From Rhodeus uyekii (Eukaryota; Chordata; Actinopteri; Cypriniformes; Acheilognathidae), in the NCBI GenBank assembly GCA_037043235.1, contig JAWRVZ010000039.1, forward strand, positions 806,001-870,000: a stretch of DNA of 64,000 nt. The letters are read 5' to 3'. The stretch's first letter is position 1, and each line of letters starts with the position of its first letter. The position numbers and the translations under genes are program-made. Positions 45,699-57,900 of the stretch are shown piece after piece. The notes below the pieces were generated by a model. It saw nothing but the letters and a program-made list of their open reading frames with translations. It made no database searches and was not told the origin of the DNA.

Positions 45699-46665
45699 AC
45701 TGTTCAAACGTTTAAAGTTGCTAAGACTTTTTAATGTAGAGAATGAAATAAAAAAGACTGCATTTATTTGATTAAAAATACAGTAAAAAAACTTAGTTTA
45801 AATGGTGATTTTTAATCAAATTTTTGTTTTAATTTTTAAAGCTTCAGTATCTTTAATAAGATTAAGTATTTATTTCATACACTACTAAAGACTAGTGTTT
45901 TTTTTAACATTTTATTACTAAATTTTTCTAAAAGGCTACTGACTGACTTCTTTACTGCCAGATAGTCTTTTAATGTTTTATAAAAGAACTTATTCCCTAT
46001 ATATATATATATTTTTTTTTTTTAGGATTTCATTTTTTTGTTTTGTTGTATTAATGTTTGTTCCTTCAGTAATTGTTTGAGGACTTTTTTTTTCTTTTTT
46101 ACTTGCATTAGCCTAGTATTGGTTTCTGCAGTGAAACTAAAATTGGTATCAAGAATTGTGAAATTCTACTGTTATCTGAAATTTTGATAGCATTGCAAAA
46201 TTACTTGTATGTGAGTGAGTAGTTATAATATGACTCATATTTGGTCATATCGCAGACTCCTAATTGTTACATAATTGTGATTGCAATATTGACCAAAATA
46301 ATCGTGTTTATGGTTTTTGACGCTATCTGACAGTTTTATTGTTAATATTTTATATTAACAATATTGTATTGTTAATATTTTATATAACCGCTTTATATTT
46401 GAATATATAACCGCTTTATATTTGAATATATGTTAATGTTAATAATATGTGATGTCAAATCTGAATTTTCAGCGTCACTACTTGAGTCCTCAGAGTCGCA
46501 AGATCCTTCAGCAGTCACAATATGCTGAGTTGGTTTTCAAGAAACAATTCTTCTTATTAGTGTTTTTATGTTGTGACATTATGCATGTCTTCACTGTCAG
46601 TTCTGATCTGTTTAATGTATCCTTGCTGAATAAAAGTATTTTTAAAGAATTTAATAATAATGCTT
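45699..46665 (+). repeat. Two fragments of the GGCTGCATTTATTTG-family dispersed repeat
   Basis: The first fragment starts CTGTTCAAACGTTTAAAG and has GACTGCATTTATTTGATT. The second (46449-46665) has TCTGAATTTTCAGCGTC and TGTATCCTTGCTGAATAAAA. The two are in the correct order for one old copy that has been broken up by low-complexity DNA, including a TA run near 46000. Confidence 0.55.
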
Positions 46666-47869
46666 TATTGTGATCTCATGTTTTGACCTCGAGTCATTTG
46701 AGCTCTGTGACATTCGGATGTGCTGCTACTCCACGTTTACTTAGTGGAAATGTACTGTGATCCTGGCAATTCCAGGGAATGTGATTACTAGTCCAAGCTT
46801 TATTGGCTGCTGTCTTTACCAGCTTGCACAATTCCAGAAAGAGGGATGTTTCCTTTTGCCATCTGTCTTAAACTAAAGAATCTATTGAAATGACAGACCG
46901 GCTGGACGGTGTTTGTGTTTGAGATGCACAAGAAATAATGGGAACAGATTACACTTTTTATTAATATTATTTTTAATCATGCAACATTTGTGTTTTATTA
47001 CTCTAGCCTTGTTGACTATCTCTTATCTTTATACTAATAAACAAACAGTGAAAACCAGAATTCAGCAGCTGCTAGATTTCTTTGTTTCGTTCTTTGTCTA
47101 ATAACATGCTCCTGTTCCTGCTCAGCTTTGGTCTTTTTATAGCAGTAACGGATAATCACTACTGGACTGTTTTGCCTCAGTTGTGTGGTTCGGCTGTACG
47201 CAGACAGACCGTTGCTAGAGCCCCTCCAAGCCCTTGGCTGAAGTGACACAGGATAATTGTGCGTTTGTGGAGTCCCAACAGGCAGTTTGTAATGACTGGG
47301 ATGGAGATGGCATGAAGTACTGTTACTGTGGGTTTGGTGCGCTCACTGGATGTGCGTCTGCAAAGAAGAGGCCGTAATGCGTTTCGGTGCCAGTGGGGAT
47401 CAGTAATGTGTTCACCATGGCAACTAAAAGCCCTGCTGGTTGATGTGTGAAATGTAGATTTCAAGATGGTGGTCAGTTGGATGGATCAATAGCATCTTGT
47501 CCTTGTTTTGATTCTGTCTACATGTTGAAATGGCTAAGATTATATTTTATAGCTCAGTTTGGTACAAAGTAAGACTAAGGCCTGCGCGTTTGAGAATTTA
47601 TAAGCTTAAAACTACTTGTACTGCTTATTTTGTGGACTGAACCGCTTCTCTGACCCTAATATAATTTTCAAAGATTGTTTCAGAAGTCCCAAAGCACTTT
47701 CTCATATGAAATTGTACTTGAAGCAATAAATGTAGCTTCACTGGTGAGTTGGGTCTGCTTGAATTGGATTCCCTCAGCTGCTGTTAATGTTTTCCATGGC
47801 AAAGTCTAGAAAGCTGCTATTACTTTCAGGTCCTATTTGAATAAATGTCAAAAGAAAAGAAGGGTTGAG

Positions 47870-47956
47870 ATGGAAAAGAAAGCGCTCTTCTTGCTCTGCA
47901 TATCATTCGCATTCCTGGCGCTGTGTCCTGGTGCCCTTGCTGGAAAGAGAAAAAAG
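47870..47956 (+). CDS. Candidate orphan first exon encoding a signal peptide
   Basis: Twenty-nine codons from an ATG to a donor-like AAAAAG|GTCAGG. The product starts MEKK, has a hydrophobic core ALFLLCISFAFLALC, and a small-residue region PGALAG before a basic GKRKK. That is a textbook secretory signal peptide layout. It would exit in phase 0. I do not recognise the protein and cannot identify its next exon: the nearest good acceptor (GCGTTCAG at 49713-49720) gives 27 codons before TGA in phase 0. It may be a nested gene, an alternative exon or a chance frame. Confidence 0.3.
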
Positions 47957-49065
47957 GTCAGGTGTGCATCTCTTGTAGTTCTGCTGAGTCTGTCAAGGCA
48001 TTCATATTTTTCGGTGATTATCTGATCCACTGAAATGACAGACCTGTCAGCATATCAGAGGCTCTCGAGATGTTCATAGTTCAAGTGGTGCTTGGCTTCT
48101 GGCAATTTACAGATAAAGACGTTTGCCCCGGCAGGTCAATTGCTGATAAAGACTGTTCACTTTTTCTTGTTTGAAAGCACATCGAGTCACTCAACCGCTG
48201 TTGTTTTTTGGTCTCAGTTTATGCTCTCTATCTGGTGAACATGATTGATTTATGTGTGGAATGTCTTTGAGTGTTTAGGGCTCAGGTGAGGATTTCAGTT
48301 TGCTGGTGTCTTGTTAATCATGAGCAGTACCATAGAAAGATCCAGGGTCTCTAAGAGGCATGTAGTGTTTCCTTTCATGCATCTCTGAGAGAGAGAGAAG
48401 CGACTCGAATGGCTGGATTAGTTCTTTATTATTCTGGCAGCTTGTTTGCAGGATGATATTCTCAATTCCACAATTTGATTTCCTGAACAGAGTCGAGCAG
48501 CTCTGTATCATAAATTTACACACTGGAAATCTTAGTCATTTATACCAGTGCCAATGATATTTGATACTGATTTAAAGCAATACATTACATAGCAACTTTT
48601 ATGCGCATGTCTTTTATATTTTTAAAGCTAAATATTTACAAATGTAATAAAAACAATGGTATGTAGTTTTTGCAAAAAATGGGTTAAATTCGTGCAATTC
48701 GTTGCATTATATTTGTATGTTAAATTCAAGCGTTTCACTTAAGCAACATTATAAATACATTTATTCAATTGAAAGGCAGCACAGGACCAATAACTTCATA
48801 TCTAATGGCTTGTTATAAACCAATTTCCAACCAAATTTGACACATTAAGGTATTGTTCTCTTAGACGGCAACCACTTGCGTGTCTGGGTTTGAATAGACT
48901 CTTCGCATATGAGAGTATCTGTACACGTGACTGGCGACAAAATGTCAAGAAAAGCTTGACACATTCTTACATCTAAATGTTAATTAAGCGTATTCTCTTT
49001 ATTATAACCCCCCCCCCCCCCCTCCAAAAAAAAAATGTAAACGACTATTATTTTGTAAGTTGACC

Positions 49066-49126
49066 ACATTTACATTTAGTCATTTAGCAGACGCTTTTAT
49101 CCAAAGCGACTAGTGATAGCACTATC
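49066..49126 (+). repeat. Conserved teleost repeat motif (GCAGACGCTTTTATCC)
   Basis: ACATTTAGTCATTTAGCAGA followed by CGCTTTTATCCAAAGCGAC is a motif very common in fish repeats. A second copy is at 61671-61720. The repeat continues beyond 49451 after an inserted hAT element. Confidence 0.6.
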
Positions 49127-49134
49127 GTCTAGAG

Positions 49135-49443
49135 CAGTCATTCCTAAACTGTGGTCCACGGACCGTGAGGGTACTGCAGGTGGTCCGTGGAAAGGAAAAA
49201 TAAAATATTTTACCAGGAAATTCCCATTAATTTTTTTTTTTTTTAAAGAATATGTAGGCCTATATTGATATAACATTTGCATTTAATTGTCAAGTTATAG
49301 TAGTGCTAGTAAGCCTATTTAGAAGTGCGGATTAATTCAGGTAAGACTGTGTAGACATTTTATTATGTGTGTTATGAGGTGGTACGCAAATTTTTTTAAT
49401 TGCAAATAGTGGTCCACACACACAAAAAGTTTGAAAAATCCTG
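49135..49443. mobile_element. hAT MITE (309 bp) nested in another repeat
   Basis: Starts CAGTCATTCCTAAACTGTGG and ends GTTTGAAAAATCCTG, an imperfect inverted pair with the CAG...CTG termini typical of hAT elements. A perfect 8-bp duplication GTCTAGAG flanks it (49127-49134 and 49444-49451). No coding potential. Confidence 0.85.
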
Positions 49444-50007
49444 GTCTAGAGGAATAGTCTCACTTTATTGTATTGTGAGGTAGTGAATGATACCCGACAC
49501 TATTGGCAGGCTTAACCAGCAGTTGTGATCTTCAGGCTTGTTGTGCAAGTGTAAAGTAGCAGACTAGCAGTACTCTTGCCATACCTACTGCACAGTGATG
49601 TCTTATAGCTGAGAAAAATTAAGAGGCCTGCTTGTTGCTGTCAAACTGTGTATCTCACTGGAGTGCAGAAGTAGGTTGATGTTGAAATCTGGGTCAGCGG
49701 TCCTTTTTACATGCGTTCAGAGCTCCCGACAGGGGCAGCAGGAGTCCGTAACAAAATGCTCCACATGGCAGCCGATAGGCTGGACCGAATGCAAGCTAGA
49801 ATGAAATGTGTGCTGGGGGAAATGGAGCAGATGGAACACCTGATGAAATGAGTGTTATCCCCCAAAGCTACTGTCAGAGGAACAGGGTCAGTAGCGTATT
49901 TCCTGTTTGACCACTAGTCATCTGGACTGCGCTTATTTGCATTCTGATTCCAACCTGGAGGTCTGTTTTGTGAATGATTAATGTCTTTTTTTTTCTTCAC
50001 TCCACAG

Positions 50008-50216
50008 ATGCAAGGACTGTCTGGTTGTTAGATGCCTGCAGGCTGTCATTGCGAGTTGTTCCTGGAGACCGTCTTTAAGGAGAAGTGTTTGGGCTGAGCT
50101 GCTGACCACCCTGCGAGCCGGACCCGGTGTCCTATCTCTGATCTCCTGCCAAGGAGACAGCAGTTGCTGCACACTCTACACCTGACCCCCATCCCCGTCC
50201 CGTCCCCGCTGCCACC
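50008..50216 (+). other. pafah1b1: pafah1b1 exon 2, 5' leader with two uORFs
   Basis: Acceptor TCTTCACTCCACAG precedes 50008. The leader opens with an ATG at its first base (uORF 50008-50031, 7 codons). The base after its TAG begins another ATG (uORF 50032-50097, 21 codons). Both end before the Lis1 ATG at 50217. The main start has a near-ideal GCCACCATGG context. Confidence 0.75.
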
Positions 50217-53200
50217 ATGGTGCTGTCACAGAGACAACGTGATGAGCTGTAAGTTACTCTTCTCACTCCTCACTCTGATGGCACACCATGGAAAATGCAT
50301 TTATGAATGTGTGATAGACAGCATCCTTAATGAGTTCTGCTTCCTCATTTAATGTTTGATCACTGTGAAGGACAGTATGAATTTATCAGGGAGTTTGACC
50401 GTTGAAAAGATCACTGTCTAGATCACAGATGTGCATAAAGCCTGGATGTTAACAACCTTTTGTGTCCCATCAGGATAGACGTCATTGTAATAGGCTCAAG
50501 AGAATTTGTAGCCACTGTTAGAAATGTTTTAGATGCATTGACGCCACGTGCTGTTTTAATGTAGTCACTGAAAAAGGACTGTAATTTGTTCTGGTTATTG
50601 AGTTGTCTTGCAGTTCTATGAGGGTGAATCTGTCCTGAGGTCCCATACTCAGTGTAATTAACCTTCGAACGTGCATGAGTTGGACAGATAAGAGTTTTTA
50701 ATCATCAGTATGAGGTAATGAGGGACAGATTAAAATGAGTTGAATATGTAAAGCTGTTTACCCCTCCATAGCAAGGCTTTAGCCTAGCGTTCAATGATCA
50801 ACCTAATGAAGATATTGATTGCATGACTTTATCATTTGTTATCCTGAAAAAAACGTGAGAAATACAAATTTTATCTCTGTTTGGCTGTTGATTTAGAGGG
50901 GTACGGTTAAGGCCCTGATATGCTCACTGCAAAGTTATTTTTGTTTGCTTTGAGGTAAAAAAGTTTTAAATATGTTTGCAATGTAAAATACACTGTTAGC
51001 GAACATCCTGACGTCGACCTGCACTGCAGGTGAATATGTATGTATTGTGCACTTTCCTCTCAATGACAAAAATGTGCAACAAAAAATAGCTATGGTGAGA
51101 AAACAGTTGTCAAGAAAGCATCTCATTATCAAGCGATATGTTTGTATCAGCTCTGCAATTTGGTACTTCAGTCAATTCATGCCACATTTATTTAATATAG
51201 TGCATTATACAATTAAAAAATTTGTTTTAAAGCAGCCAACTTTAAAGTATTAAAGTGCCCCTTTTGTCGTTTTTCAAATATTCCCTTTCATGCAGTATAA
51301 AATATTGCTGTTTGTGAATGTAAATATTCTGTAAAGTTATAAATGAGTGTAATTAGTCAAATTAAATATAAGTCGGAAGTACACAACTGCGTTATGGTTT
51401 TACGTCAATAGAAAAATAATTAGCAAAATGTGTTTGTATGTTGTCCACCCCTCAAACACATAAATTTTACTAACGACCGCTTCTATTTAATGTGGATTCG
51501 CAAATGTCTACTTTTTACCTAGTTTATTTGGACCATCTTACTACTCAGAATAACAACCTGTAAGTATGAATAATTACTGATGTATATATTTTCTACCAGC
51601 TGTTCAAAATGCATAGTTTAGTGTTTGATATTGTGCATGTTTCCAGAGAACCGGATTGCACGTTATTACTGTCATTCTGAAATAGTTCTGCTAATTAGCC
51701 GGATGTCACCATTACCAAAAACTGTCTATTAATGCAGATTGTCTGTCGTTCTTAGTATTTTATCAAGGATGGAGCGAGATCTGTTTTGCAAACTTTAATG
51801 TTACGTCAGTCATTCACGATAGTGCATGATCTTGATAGATTTGACCAATCAGATCAGAGGAGGCTTGTGGAAAGGAGGGATTTAGAGAAATTTATTCATC
51901 ACTTTTATGAGAAATTAATAACACTAAAGTGTTTTTGCCCTTTGATGCATATAAACCTGTTGTAGGAGATCTCCAAAAGAAAATTATGAAACTTAAACTG
52001 GCATAATAGGGGCACTTTAAACAATAATAATAAGAAAAGAAAAATAATAATTGCAACTTCAGTTTCTATTCTGCTGCCTATGAAGGCTACGTGGCACATC
52101 AGGTTGTCAAATAGCTTGATTTTTCTTAATGTTATGTCTTCACTCTAAATTAAACCTTCCCTCTTGATAAATGATCCGTTTTCGTGTGTTTTCTTTTGAG
52201 AAGTTTAATGCTGGGATAAAAATGACAACTGCAGAAAGGATGTTATCTTCCCACACTGCATAGGTTCTCTAGCATGGGAACAGTGGTTTGAGACTGGCAG
52301 CAAATGCTGGCCAGTTTTTGTGAATGCTGATGGAATACCAGGGGGCATCTTGAAGCATTATTGCTGGATTCATTAGACAAAAGCAGAAGGGAAATGAAGG
52401 CAGTGACAAGCTGACTGCCTGCCTCAACAGTTTCCCTCTTTGACTGATTTCATACAGAACACATGAATGGAATCTGTGTTTAAGTCATTCAGGCTTTTCT
52501 CAGTGCATAGCGCACAGCTGCTGGCCATATAGAAACGATACTTGATCTATTAAAAATCCTTTCTGGAGCACATGGAGTTTGTCTATTGTAAGATTTGTTC
52601 TCCTCGGGCCAACTCTTTATATTTGATTTATTCTGGTGTTTTTTTTTTAACTTTCCTGTCTAGGTTTTTCTTTGCATTTTATTCACTTTAGATAATTTTG
52701 AAATGAACAAACAAATCTAAGCATCAAGAAAACCATGTCAGGATTCCTGGTGATGTTTATCTTGGTCATATGGTTGCACAACATCTTAAAATGGCTATAT
52801 ATAGTTACAAAGTCATAATGGAGTCACTCATACAAGAGCACATTGTGTTTGTGTATTGAACGCTTGGCAGATTGAAAGCCTGTGAGGGTTTGTTTTAAAA
52901 ATAAACACACAGCACACTGCTTTGTAGACACAAAATGTTGGTGTAAGGGAGATGTGGGTATTTATGATGGAAGGATTGCTGTTCTCATGTTAACAGCGTC
53001 TCAGGAGTCATTGGCCTCCTGGAGCGAGAGTTTAACTCTCTCAGTGTGAACTCATGGGTCAGGTCTTCCTATAGGAGCTAAATATTCCTGTTGACTCTGC
53101 GGTTGAGATAAAATGTGCTCTCAGCTTGCACGAGGCTTGTCTGTGTTTGGTTATGTTGTTTGTATCTTGTCGTTACATCTTACCTTCTTTGGCCTTGGGA

Positions 53201-54891
53201 CTTTATTCTAATTAAACAGATTTGCAAGTTAATTGAGAAATGCTTTATCTACACGTAGCTCATCTATTCTAAATGATGCTCTTTCTCAGCCCAGACAGCA
53301 GTTTCAAAATAGCACATGTAGTTTGTATATCGTGCATTATGAATGTAACATTCCTGCATCGTCTCTTCCCTTTTTACATCATTTTAAACATTTTTGTGCC
53401 ATTACAGGTTACCATCTCCAAACAAGATGACAGCATTTATCTGTGTTTTGAAATTAATATAAAAACCGCAACAAAGATGAGAAAAGTACTTGCCTTAAAA
53501 AAAAAAACTATTATATTGGAACAATTATATTGTTTATTACTCATTATTGTTGTTAATTTATTTAATCGTATATTCGGCTTAGCTGGGTTTCAAACAATGT
53601 GAAAAATGCTTTTACACATTGGTCTGAGGTAGCATTTAATAATTAAGTTGTGTGTGGGGTTGTGTAATCTCAATGTGACAGCCGAAGGTTTAGTGTTGTG
53701 TAGCAGGTGTGTGTGTGTGTGCAGGCCTGGGCTCTGGAGACCACCTCATTCTAAAGCGTAGCCTCTTTGCCAGCCCCTGGCGAACTCTGATGGAGCTGCT
53801 GCCAGCCAATCAGCAGGAATCCCATCACCGGTATGGATTTAATCTGCAGACTGGCACACGGAGGAGGTGATGGCCCTTCTACTGCTCTTAGGGGCTTCAC
53901 CCCTCGACTTAAATGCTACCTCAGCATCTCTAGAGTCAGTCTAGACTGTGGAGGAGTGATATAGGGTAATCGAAATGCCAAAAATATGAGATGTTAAGAA
54001 AAGGTTCAGGCAGGGTTTGTTTGAATGGCGATTTTGTGGTTGTGTAGTTGTTTACGATTAAGTGATTCTTGAGGAGGAGCTGAGCGCAGCTTTACACGCA
54101 TAATGCATGCATTAGTGCCACACGCAGTCAGAGATTACTATGCCAACCGCCACTCCTTCATACCGGCGAGGGAAGGTGAATGCGTAATCTAAAGCTTCCT
54201 CCCGATAGAGTGGAAATCTCTCGGCTCCTGCCTGTTTGTGTTGTGTGTGTGTGTGTGCATTTGTGAGATTGTGCCATGGCTCAGGACTTATTCAAATGAT
54301 TGTGAACAAAAACACTGTATTAGTGTTAAGACCCCACTCTGCTAGTCATCTTAAGAGGTGTGGCCTCTGTGGAGCAACCCAAATCTCATTAACGCTTCTG
54401 TCAAAGGGACTCTGCATGTGTATGTGAGACAGCTGGCTCAACACTCCCATGCTGTGCACACACGCGCACATCCAATTGCATGTGCCCTTTACACACACTA
54501 GCTGAAGGTCTGCCTTCTCTGAACTGCCAGAACATGGAGCGTTTGCAATTAACCTACATTTATCATATCACTAAAATAAGACTGTCTTCATGTTTCGTTC
54601 ATGTATTTGATTGGCTTTGTGTTTTGGACTGTCACATTTTCTAGGTGTAGGGTTTCAGTTTTTAAAATTTCAAAGTAAACGAGCCTTCAAGGTGTTCTGA
54701 GTAGTTTAGCAAATTGCTATGCATTGACTTGGGTGTTTAGTATGTAGCCTAGGCATTGCCCGGTGATTTTTTTTTTTAAATTTTTTTTATGTGTGTGTGT
54801 ATATATATGTATATATGTGTGTGTGTGTATGTATATATGTATATATGTATATGTATGTATATATGTGTATGTATGTATGTATATATGTATG

Positions 54892-54964
<73 letters not shown>

Positions 54965-57900
54965 TCTATCGATGTCTTTGAGAGCCTTACAAAACAATTT
55001 GCTCAAGTCTACTACTTAAAAGGCATGTCCCAAACAATTCAACATAAGTCAAACACATACACTCCTATGAATGACTTTCTTTATAATAAAACACATTCTA
55101 ACACTTTACAATGTTTCGTTTTGATAGCATTAGTTAACATGAACTAGGATTAATAAATCCTGCAGTAGCATTATCAGTAGCTAAGACGTTTTTAAGATCT
55201 GAAATTGTATCTGTTAACATTGCACTGTAAACTAACATATAATAAGCCTATTAAATAAGTTTTATATTACAGTAATGGTAAATATCTCTAATTTTACGAT
55301 TTCAATTAACATCATTGCTGTTGTAGAGAATAAGCGCTTTGAGATGAATGCGATTTTTTAGATGCAAAATAAACCTATTACAATTTATATTTGCATAAAA
55401 ACTTGAACTAGTCAGAACATGTGACTCCTGTTGGTCATGCGCTCTTCCTGTAACAACTCGTTAAAACACTGCAACTAAACCCAAAGAAGTGGAATGTTTC
55501 ATTACAATAGTTTATACAGTTATAATGTTATGTGTATTACAGCCACAATCATAGTCATTAATGTTTTGAATTGCTGTTTGATCGTGATGAAGTTTAAGAT
55601 GATCACCAGAACAGTGAAGCACTGCGGGTTATTATTAACAAAGCGCATTCTACATGAGATTAATCAGATATTTGTTCTACTTTATTTTAATATTATGACT
55701 TATGTCTGCGCAAAATGCACAAGTGAACTTGAACTAAGTTGCGTGGTAATTAGTATGTGTGACTCCTGTTGTAGACGTGCTTTTATTACAATAGTGTTCT
55801 CATTATAATGTTATGTATATGACCATCTTTAGTTATTAATGTTGTGCATTACTTTTTGTCGTGTTCTCATGATTGTATGTAGCAGTATATGACTGCACAT
55901 ATTGCACTGAAGTGTATCTCCCTTTTTGAAGTGATCTCAATTAAAAACCATCATGATGAACAGTGCACATCTGAAGTGTCTGAAGGAAATAAGGCATTAT
56001 TTTTCTGCTATAATATATTCTGCTTTATTTATTTTCTCACCGGAACGATAACATAAATGAGTGTCTGATGTCAATATATTTTTCTATTTTTAGAGTCATC
56101 CGTTTTGAGGGCTCATTTGTTATGGTCCGACATTGAGTGAAAATTGGTTCTTACTGAAAACCAGTGTACAATCCACTTGAACACATTCTCTGCGCTTACT
56201 CAGCAGACATGCAGAAACCTCCTTTTAGGAGCCTTTTGTCGGGAAATAATCAGCTCTTCTGTAGAAGAGCCCTGGATGGAGCCACAAAGAGAGTGCTGGC
56301 TTTGATGAAAGCCTCTTTCTGTTGGCCATGTTGTTTCATATATAGGCTAGCTTCAGGGGAGATCACACTCCCTTTTCTGTTTGTACAAAGGTTACCAACT
56401 TTCAAAGCTTGCAAAGGGACTCATTCTGTAGTCCTGTGATGCCATGTTCTGATACATGATGGCAGCTGGATAATAAGCAAAGCAAATCCACACACCCGAG
56501 GCAGTCAGACAAGATATACCCACAGGGGCTCATCTGAGTCTGATAAGATGGTTTGTTTACTGAGGAGAGATGCAGTGGGTTTGTGGAGTCGATATGGGAG
56601 GGGGTATAGGATGCTGTTTTGCTGGCAGTGGTGATGTGGATCCGGAAGCAAGCACTTAGCGGAAATGATGTTAGAGCGAGATGACTCTCCTCCAAAACGA
56701 ATGAGGTAATGCTGCTCATCTCTTCTCCTGCAGACGCTTTCCTTACTCGCACATTGCAGACACATACTGCTACCGCCCTGTGTGAAATTTATCGTTTGAT
56801 GAGGACTTGCTCTTGTGCTGCAGATTCAGTCATGTGGTCCTGAAACGTACTGTTATTACAGATCAAATTCATCAGTACATTAGGTATTAGATGTATATTG
56901 TGAAATTGGTTTTATTTTCTCAAATTCCTTGTTTTTAGTTTTTTTTATGTAATAACATCTGATTAGGTTGTCTTGATTATGGCAAAATAAAATTTTTGTG
57001 TGTGTGTGTTTTAATTTTATATGTATATGCTTCAGTTTACGGGTGTTATCTTTTATTGTTCTTCATTATTTTCATCAATAATATGGTTTGATTTAAAATG
57101 ATTGATTATAGTCTGCGGAGGCGATTTTCATTTTATTTATTTTATCCATGGGACTTGCATTTTTTTTCCCTATGTAGCAAAATTAATATATTCCTTGATT
57201 GCATTATTTAGGATTTTATTTTTAGTAAATTTTTCGGTTTCACTTTACAATAAGGTCTCATTTGTTAATGAATTAAGTAACCTCAATTAACAGAGCAATA
57301 ACCTTTTTTTTAATGTAAAATATTTGTTCATGTTGGGTCTAGGGATGTGCGAGTGTAGTCGACCACACGGTACAGGGTGCGACTAGTCGACACCACAAAC
57401 ACTAGTCCACTACACGAGAAAAAAAAAACCCACGAGATTTTGTTCAAATGACGTTTTAAATATACATGTAACCCTAAAGTTGATAAAAAGTTCAAATAAA
57501 AGTTGAAAGTAGAAGTTGTACTTGCATATTGGAAAGACAGCAAAATAATTAATCCGCTAATCAAAAATAAATAAAAATTAAACCAATTATAAGATTTATC
57601 AACTACCGTATTTTCCTACATATAACTCGCAGATAATCCGCACCCTCATATAGCTTGTGGGTTTTGGAGTTTCATGTAAAAAATCGTTGGCATAACCTGC
57701 ACTCTTAAAAAACCTTACGTCCTTAGGGATGTAACAAATATATTGAAATATTAGTACGTGTAAAAAATTCGATATAGTCTGCACCCTTATAACCCGCAAC
57801 CCCCATGCAGGGTTTGTAAAATTTGGTATAACCCGCAGGTTATATGCGAGAGAATACGGTAATCAAAAAAATTATTGTTACATGGGTGAAAGTTTTCCGT

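Larger units (their letters stand above)
44593..50007. other. pafah1b1 intron 1 (5.4 kb)
   Basis: Contains dispersed-repeat fragments (45699-46665), a 23-bp tandem duplication near 46384-46431, a candidate orphan signal-peptide exon (47870), a 15-C run near 49009, an hAT MITE nested in another repeat (49066-49451) and a 46-codon frame (49711). The rest is AT-rich. Confidence 0.5.

Noticed and set aside
48996..49040. Poly-C then poly-A run (about 49009-49035)
   Set aside because: Simple homopolymer DNA; no structured repeat array or regulatory signal is supported.
54763..55006. Tyr/Ile/Val-rich open frames on both strands
   Set aside because: They are translations of the TG/TA microsatellite and have no protein character.
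57604..57861. Tandem-looking ATAACCCGCA repeats considered as a CRISPR-like array
   Set aside because: Spacing is irregular, and the whole segment is a TA-flanked MITE with inverted ends in a vertebrate genome.
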